A DNA stretch of 64,000 nt, from the NCBI GenBank assembly GCA_963377175.1, contig CAUJNA010002135.1, positions 861,616 to 925,615 on the forward strand. The letters are read 5' to 3'. Shown here one piece after another: positions 45,001 to 54,000 of the stretch. The position numbers were made by a program, and so were the translations under genes. Source of the DNA: Effrenium voratum. Taxonomy: Eukaryota > Sar > Dinophyceae > Suessiales > Symbiodiniaceae. Each line of letters starts with the position of its first letter. The stretch's first letter is position 1. The notes below the pieces were generated by a model, which was given only the letters and a program-made list of their open reading frames with translations, did not search any database and had not been told where the DNA came from.

Positions 45001-48000
45001 TTTTGTTAACCTTTGTGTACTTCGGCACATCAGTATGTGGTTGATGTGTGTAACTTGGCAACACTTCGGCTGCCAATGCTTGAGCCGCTGTACATGGGAT
45101 AAACATACACGGTCTGCTGCCGTTGTCATGCCGTCAGAGTGCGGGGAACAGTGTGCTGTCCATGATCATTATATCACTCGGACCGTGGAGAACCATTTCG
45201 GGAAGCCACACCTTTGGACCGTCCAGACCTTCCCTTTGGGAAAAGGAACACATGCTTTAATGTGCAGAATCCCCGCGAAAAAGCGGTCGACATTTCCGAA
45301 AACGGGAGTCGGTTTTCGATGGAGGCACCTGGCAGCGAAAGGGATCCCTCGCTCTTGGGCCAAAAGGTGTTGGTTTTGTGGTTTCTTGGGACCCCTTTGG
45401 TGGTGATGGGGTTTGAACCCCAGCTCCTTTTGGGGAAGGCACTCCCACGTCCAAAACCACCAAGAACCGCCAAGGGACCCACTTTGGTGCCTGGACTCCA
45501 TGACCCTAAATGGGTCAATGACCCCAACTTTTTGGGGGAAATGACCCACCATTTTTTCAAGGGTCATGGAGACTCCAGGTGGTGATTAACCGCCAAGGGG
45601 AGCTGGGCCCCCTGAGTTACTAGCTGTCAGCCTTCGGACGCGGATCCCACTTCCGAGATGTCGGTGCTGAAGCGCATCCTCCGAGAGGAGGGCGTGAAGG
45701 CTCGGGGCTGGGGTAATGAAAGTGGAAATACACGGAGCTCTGTTTGTTAAATGGTTTCTAGGTCCCCCAGTAGTGGCCTTCTCCCCCCTTTTTGGGGGAG
45801 GGTTTCCCCACTAACATGGACTACAGAAAAAGAAGGTACCCTTATTCTAACCTCTCTACTGGAGGGCCTAGGTTGGCCTGATAATGACGGGTCTCAAGAT
45901 GATGGGCCATTGACTTACTTTTGTTTTCTCTAGCACATCTGCAGAGAGGGCTCCCATCACTAAAAACAGATACACCTCTGAAGAGATCAGCTGCTAAAGC
46001 CCTGTCAAAAATCCCCAGTTTATTTTGTAAAGCCCAGGGCTAACTCACGGCTTTTGGCTTACGAATCGTTTCGCCCCGTTCTCCGTTCGGGGCTTGCCGT
46101 AGGCCCCAGAAAGGAGAGCCCCCAAACCCCCAAACAACAGCTGCACAGGCCAAAGAAACCAAAGAAACAACACACGCCCCAGCTCACCTTTTTTTGGACC
46201 CCGAGCCAAAGGCACCCCAAAGCGCGAGCGAGCGAGCCGGGAGCCGGGCGCCGCAGGGTCTGTACCGGGGCGTGGGCATCAACGTGCAGCGCGCCGCGCT
46301 GGTGAACCTTGGCGAGCCTGGCGCCCAAGGCACTGGACGAAACGGATGCGATCGGTGGCAGGGAATGAGACATGGAACGATCCCTACAAACCATCCCTGG
46401 TGGTTTCCTTTCAGGAATCCCTAGATTCACAAGCCATGGGTAACCTTGTTTTACTGAGTGCTTTGTGAGAATTACTGGGCCCCCCAGCTCGGCCAACCTT
46501 TTTGGTTGGGAGGGTGCCCTAGAATGGACTACAGAAAAAAGTGGGTACCCTTATTCTAGCCTCTCTACTGGAGGACCGAGAATAGGCGGGGAATGAGAAT
46601 CGGAAGGACCCCTACAAAATATCCCACCCGTGGTTTCTTCTAAGGGAATCCCTAAGTTCATTCCCAACACCCATCCCCTTCTGAGCACCAGCAAACCATG
46701 GGCAACATGCTGTTCGTTGTATTTCGGATGGACAAATTGCACGCCCATCGGCCCGAGTTGGGATGGTTTATCAACCGGTACTCACAGGGTTCATCCTGCC
46801 ATGGTGCAGAGTTTTGTCCATCCTTGCGGGGAACATGAGTATGGCTCCTTTTGTTGGAATTTGTTAGGAGTTGATGCCGTTTTCAGGTTGTTAAGGCCGG
46901 GGTTTATTGATCACGGGTTGGTGCCTAGAAGACCAAACTCCGTTTGTTCGGTTGATGTCCCCGGAAAATAAGTCAAAAGAGTCTAAATGGGATTGCCCCT
47001 GCGTACATATAGCTCACCTAGCAGACCTATGGACCAGGGAGATGGTGCCACTGACTTGACCTGGCGCGTGGTCCCTACCCCACCGTGTTTCAACCCGGCC
47101 CATCATAGAGGCCCCAACTGAGTTTCCTTGATCAGAATCTCACGAAAAGCCGGGGGGCCCTAGCTCCCCTATTTTCGTTGACCGGTCTCTGCGTATCCTT
47201 GGACGCAAGGTTGGCAAAACCTTCGCGGCCTTGTCGACCCTCCCGGCGTGTACGGCCGAGCTCCAGCAATTCAAAGGTCGAGAGCTCCCTCCAGACATGA
47301 CAAACTGCCCACATCTTCGGGTGAGCGTGGCGAGCGTGGTTGACGCGGAGACACGTTCCCATGATTTTCCGTTTTTGACTATACCATATCCCGGCTTAGT
47401 ATGTGCCCTTTTGACCTTGGGTTGGAGGTATGGATCTAGATTTAAGGCACGTGGGAATGTTCCCGTATTTGTATGCAAACAAATCAACATGCTTACAACC
47501 GGAAGCCTTTGGGTTCCCCCCCCAAAAAGAAAAGAACAAAAAAGACTCAGGTGATATCCCCAACAGCATGCGGTGCTCTTTTAGTGCTCGCACCACCCCG
47601 CAGCCCTCGCAGAACCTCGAACCTCGTGGAACTTTGGTGGAACCCTCGTGGAACGTTACCTCAGGGCCGCCCCGGACTACCCCAGAGCCTGTCTGGGCTG
47701 AGACCCCAAAGCCTTCAGCTGTTGGGGGAAAAACAAAAAAAGACAACAGCAAAAGCAAAAAGCCACACACACGACCCAGCACGCAAGGAGCACTATAAAT
47801 AGACGCTATTTGTTTGCCATTTTGTTGTTGCGTTGTTTGCTGCTTTGCTTTTGTGTGTGAGCAGAACGTCATTTGTTATTGTTCTGGGCAAGTCAGGTTG
47901 GTTGAACCACTTGTGTTGTCACGTTGTTTGATTTGGGATAATTATTGTTAAGCCTTGATTGTGTGGTGTGTGGCCGATGAATTGCCTTTGATTTCAATTT

Positions 48001-51000
48001 CACTGGCCTTCAGCCTAAATATTGTTGTGTTGGGAACGCTTGGGTGCATCTCTAAATAGGGGAACCCCCAAACGAAACAACAAATGCTTGTCCTAGTAAT
48101 TAAAGCTACCCCAAAGTGGGTACCGTTCAAACAAAGACACCCCCATGTGTGGTTTGCTTCCGCTACTTGTTATTGTCGATCTTTCAACTTTGGGGGCCTG
48201 CGAACCCTGTCCATCCCCAACTTGTTTTCGACCTGCGTTGTTCCTTTTGCTTGGGCCCAAACGGCAGGGTTCCTACCCAAGCTCCAGATCGTTCAGCAGG
48301 GAGGGGGGTGTTTTTGCACCCAATCCCGGGGTGGGGTTGGCTGCAGGGGAGCCCTTTTCGCTCTCAAATCCGAGGCTGTCGACGTATGACCAAGCCAAGA
48401 CCTTCGTCCTGCGTTCCGGCCTGCCGGATGGCCGCTCGGACGTCGCTTTCGAAAGCGCGGCTTTGCTTCGGATGGGGGGGGCCAACCAACCAGTTGCAAC
48501 AAGTGAATTCAGCCAGTTTTTGTTTCATTCTTTTTGGGGGATGTCCTTAAAAATCAGCAGACAAGGGAGCCCCTGGTTTCCTCAGGTCAGCAACTTACTG
48601 GAAACCCAAGAGCTGAGTTGTGTTGATGGGATACGAAGCAATCCTTTACCTTGGAAAACACCCTATAATTCAGTAAGTCACCAGGTTGATTCAGCCAGGG
48701 GTTGTATGGCTCCATTGATCCATACGGCCGTAAGGATTGTGAAAGGTACGTCATGGGGCTATCTGTTCTGAAGTTCTGCCTCTTTTTTTTGGGCGAGCCA
48801 TTCCACCAATCTGGAAACCGAGCCAACACCTGTGATGTAGGTCCTTGAGGATCCCTTATTCAGGTGAAGGAATTATGAACTACAATGCAGATTATTGCAT
48901 GGGGACCAGGACAGCCGCTGAAGTCTTGCACGGCAACCCAAAAACATGAAAATAATGATCACCAAAGGATTGGGCAATGGTCGAGAATAGATGTCACAGC
49001 TTTCCCTTTTGCAATTCCCTAGCTCACTTCCTGGGTTCCTGGACATTTCTCACTTTTCGAGAAGACCGTTTTAGCGGCTTAGACAAAAGGCTACCTTTCG
49101 CTTCAAGATATATTCCTCGGGTCCGAAGGTGCCACGCTCACTTGCAAAGGGGCAGGGAACAGCAAGCTATTGCCCTGAATCGATGGCACTGGCTTGGATT
49201 GGCCAAAATCAGTCTAAACGAGCACATGTAAAGCAAGTGAACCGCATTCAGCTGCGGTCCGCGGATGAATCGCTTCATGTTGACCCCGGACTTGACTAGA
49301 GCCTCATGGCCAAAAAATGGGCTTCTTCCCCATTCTCCCTTAGATGAGACACCTTCCAATTAGAATCAACCTGGGATTCTGCTTCAGCTGGGTGACCCCC
49401 CCCAAAAAAAAACAGCAGCTTCCTGGAGAAAGCCATGAATTGATCGTTTGCTGACTCACAAACGTCCTTTATTCGAGGCGCTTCGGTGCACATCCTGAGT
49501 GCCATTTGCAGTGGATTCGTGGCGCTGCGGCCTGAGGGGTGAGGTCAAGCCGCCTTCTGTTGACCAGGTTCTGGGCAAGAGTCGGCGAAAGAAAAAGACA
49601 TGGACCAACGTAATAATTACAGTCTGTGCTAATTTAGAGCATGTTGGGTCCCAGACGTGTTGGGTTCTAGGCAATCCGACATGGTCCAACCTAAAACGGG
49701 GCTAATTTGTGGCTTTCGCGATGGGGGTCCGCCACACGGTACCTGGGGTGTTGGAAGTTCACGTAAGCAGTTCGCCAAACAAGAGATACGGGACAATCAT
49801 CCCTTCACCCATCTTCTTTTCTTCATACAACACATATTATATATATATAAGATTAAGCCTTGCAACAAGTGGAAGGTTGGCAAGAGCTGAACTTGTTTTG
49901 TTCGGTCAGATCCTCTGGGTGCTTGGACCTTGCGGGGGCTCGTTTCAAAGGGAATCACCAATGGGAATCATTGTATTTGTTTTAGGGGGCTTCAGCAAAT
50001 GGAAGACCCCTAATGCAAGGAGCCCAACCAAAATGGGGGCATCTCTGATCCCGATCCGATCCGTGGTGGTGAGCCGCCGCAGCAAGACATGATGGCAGGA
50101 CCATGACTGTAGGCCCTGGGCATTTGCGCTGCTGCAATCTTCATATGGAAAGGGGTCTAGGTCCATTTTCTGTGATAGCAGTATTGGAATCCCTTCTAAA
50201 ATGGCAAGGTAGGCAGAGGGATGGCCTACTTTGGTGTCACAGAGATTGGTTGTTTCCCGCCATGGCAATCTTCGAATGGGGCAACTGTAGCCATTTGAAG
50301 CCGTACCAACAAAGTCAAAGAAGGAACCACCCCCAAATAGGGACAAAATGTGAAGCACCCAGACCCAATTCGGTCCCTTCGAGAAAACCACAAGGTGCAG
50401 CTTTTTAGGTCCCATGAATCAATGGCCATGGGCCTGGAATTTGATTGGGGACCAGTTGGACATCAAGTTTGGGTGGGGGTTCATGTCCACCACTTTTGAG
50501 GTGGCTCCAACTCGAAAATGAAATCCCACTGTGGCTCTAATCTATCCAGTTGGAAAGGCTATTCAGACCCAAACTGAGGCCAAGTGCTGACCTTCAGCCG
50601 ATGCGCGTAACCCACAAACAGGGTGGACGAGTTTGGCCACAACCACCCCACACACAAAGGGGGTCAAGGCTTGGCCGTTGAACGTGTAACCGCTATTGCT
50701 GAAGAGCCTGCGGGTAAAACTCATTGTTCCGCGCTCCCTTACTTCCAAATTAAAGGGTGCTCTGTTCTCAAGCTTCTGAATAGCAGTTTGTTCACTGGAT
50801 TCAATGGACAGGGCTTTGACACTTAAAAGGAAGCAGCTTCATATTTCAATTCGAACAGCTTGGGGCTAGGCCCTGGCAAACAGTATGCCTCGCTCATTCG
50901 CCTAAGCGGGTTTTACCCAACCCATTTAGTGGATGGAGACTTACGAAGTCAAAATGTGAACCGCTGACCTGATATGGGATGCAAGTCCAGCAGTCGAGTC

Positions 51001-54000
51001 GAGCGAACGAAGCACAACCAGGTGGTTGGGTTGTGAACTTTTGATGTGTCCCCCAAAGTAGGTGACCCCCAAAATGGCCACGGTGTCCCTTTTTAATTCC
51101 CCCAACAATTGGTGTCGAGCCACACCCAGTTGGAGCCACACCCGTGTCACGTTGGATCCAACCACTTGGACTCCAGCTGGCCGATTGGCCCAAGAAACCA
51201 AGCGAGAAACCCGCCGCGCCGCGAGGTCCGTGTGCGCCACCCCTGCGGACGTGGTGAAGAGCCGCGTCATGGCGGGGCAAGCCTCCGGCGTCCTCAGCTG
51301 CGCTGGGGCCACAACAGGTGTTGTTTTCATCGGCGCGTTTGGTTGAAAATAGATGGCTGTGGCTCAAAAAAACGGAATTCCAAAATGGAACCCTGATAAG
51401 TGGAAACATGGACCAAAACCTGCGTAACCCCTCCTGGTTAATGTTGAGCCACACCCAGATGGGTTCCACAGGTTTAGATGGGGGTTGTGAGCCATGTACC
51501 AGGGCCATCTAGTTTTCCAAAAGGCCACCCATGGGAAGTGCTAGAAGTTGATTGAATTGGTCTGCAGCATTTATTGCGACCGATCCGGGAGTAAAACAAG
51601 CACTCAAGTCATGGTAAAGATCCTTTACCTAGGGATCCCTTATTTCAGGTTTTGGACATATTGTAACACTTGCAGAAGTGGTGGATTGAATTGATGGTTT
51701 GGAGCTTCCAAAGAGGCTTCCTTCCCATTCTTGACACTTGTCCGGGGGTTCAAGCCCCCAATTCCGAACCAATTGGGGGGCAACCTGATTTGTTGGACGA
51801 GGCGGGCTTTTCGCCCGCCTTTGGTTGCAACTTCGAAGCGATCTCGCCGGCGGAGTTCCACCGCGCCCTCGTAGAAGCCTTTGTTGGACAGAGCCATCAA
51901 AACCCGAGTATTTGGAGGGTAAGTTAAGGGACAATCCCCGGACCCATAAATAGGTGCGGAGATCCCACTTTTGAATTCTTTACATTCTGGGCGTGGACCA
52001 TTTTACTGCCAAGTTTTGAGAGTGACTCAGATCTTGTTAGGACCACTTTCTGTGAGAGTGATGAAGCGGTCAGGATGGGAATCGCACTTGGGTATTACAG
52101 ATTTCGGGCTTTCCACGACGTCACTCTATCTGGGGGTGGAGCTTCCGATCGGAGTCCTAAAAGGACATGCCCAAAACCGCCCGGGGCTTTCAATGGAAGA
52201 CCCGACCCTCCATTAACCCGGAAAGTGGTGGCCGAATTGGAGCCTCGTGGTAGAAACAAACAAAGCGCCACTGGAGAAGCCCGTTTTGACTCAGGTCCGA
52301 GAGACTGCGGGGGCCTCAGGCGAGTGCCCAGTTCTTCCATTTCCTTGGGAACCACCCCGGTGCCTGTGCCCAGTTCTCGAAACTCCCTACTTTGCTGGGG
52401 GCTATGGTCATGGACCCTCTAAAGGGATTTGATTTGGATTCCCAGTAGGGGTCCATGACCATGGACGTGAGTTTTGACCATGGCTTATAAAGAAACCAAA
52501 AGGAAAATGGTTGGTGAGCTACTTCAGTCGTAGCTGGGATCCATTGGGTAAGAATCCAGGATGTTCTTTTGACCAGTTGCAACTCGGCTTCTGGTCGTAA
52601 TTGTGAATCACCTTAAACTCACCTTAGCACAGGGCAAATACCCCATGTAAGATGAGTTTCCCTTGCAGTGGGGCTGATGTTATGGAAATGCCAGGATGTA
52701 GCGATGTACCGCTGCGATCAATTGCAACCACAACGTGCAATTTAACCATGCGGAAACCAAGAGGGGTTGTTTGATTGTTAATTTCTTTCAGAACCTCGAT
52801 TTAGCACTCAGCTGTTTTTTCCAGGCAAGCCACCATGGTAATTAACCAAGTACTTGTACATGATGGTTTTTCCTGGCTACCTACTACAATGGTATCTTCC
52901 AGCACTGGGTTGGACATTTCTCAACTTCTTGCCTTTTTGGTGTTCCGTTCGTGTTTCGCGCCGCGAACGTGTTCAGGGTTCCAACGTGTTCCCGTACGAA
53001 GGACATGTTCTATGGGTTGAGGTGAGGTGCGTCCCTGGTCAACAAGTCAACCTGGTGCTCGTAGGCTCAGCGAAACCCTTGGAGTTTGGGCCCGGGAAGC
53101 CAACATAGACCCTACAAAATGAAACCGCACACAACAGGGCGCCCCTTAAAAGGGTAGCAAGGTAGGCACCGTGGTTGCAGCATCCTGGTACCCATCATAT
53201 ATTCCCCATGCATAGATGCATACAGACATGCATGCATACATATGGGAGTCGTTCTAAAGGTCCTTGTAGAGAGGTTTAGTATTCGGTGACCATCGGTGTT
53301 GGTTGAGGTACCTCCGCGCAAGATTCGTGACAGTACATATTATGTACATAGTCACATATGGGTGATGCCCGGATTGAGAGCTGGTTTCTCTTGGATGTCT
53401 GCTTATGCGACATATAAGCATATAGGTGTTTGTCCATGCTTTCGTTGTTTGACATGATTCATTTGTTTAATCATTTGTTTGTTTTGTTGTCTAGTCATTT
53501 GTTCATGTGTTTGTTTGATATTTGTTTGTTTCTCTGTTTTGCTTCTCTGCTTATTTTTGGCCTGCATGTATTTTGATATCTCTTTTCACCCAGAGGCTCC
53601 AATTCGATTGAGACCCCCAACCGCCAATTCCCGGGTCTAATGGTCGGGTCTTCCATAAGCCAAAGCCCCGGGAGCCTCCGGGGGCTGAGGTCCGCGCCGA
53701 GGGGCTGGGAGCCTTCTGGCCGGCTGTCTCAACGGGAGCACGGGGATGTCCACTTCTTCGGTTTTGGGTAGAAATGGATGGGTGCTGGTTTAGATTGGGT
53801 TTCATGTGCCATTTACCGGGGAAACCCATTTGTTTCGACAAAAGGGGACACCTATGGATATGCGTGTAAGCCTGACCAATTGCTTGTTACCATGGAATGA
53901 GTAGGTAGCCAAGGGGAAACCATCTTGTGAACAAAAGCGAGGTAAGAATAATTACGTGGTACCCCTTCTTGTGTTTTTGTCCGGAAAGCCAAGAAGAAAG

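Larger units (their letters stand above)
42365..45630. other. Carrier intron(s), one exon unresolved
   Basis: Contains open blocks at 43038-43440 (coding-like in three frames, such as LRLGQQIGVKPDLKTYLS and VAWYLPSRDPKQSDGLLVLH, decayed) and 44031-44408. A 12-base G run lies near 44666. Sequence for the end of carrier signature 2 should be here. Confidence 0.45.
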
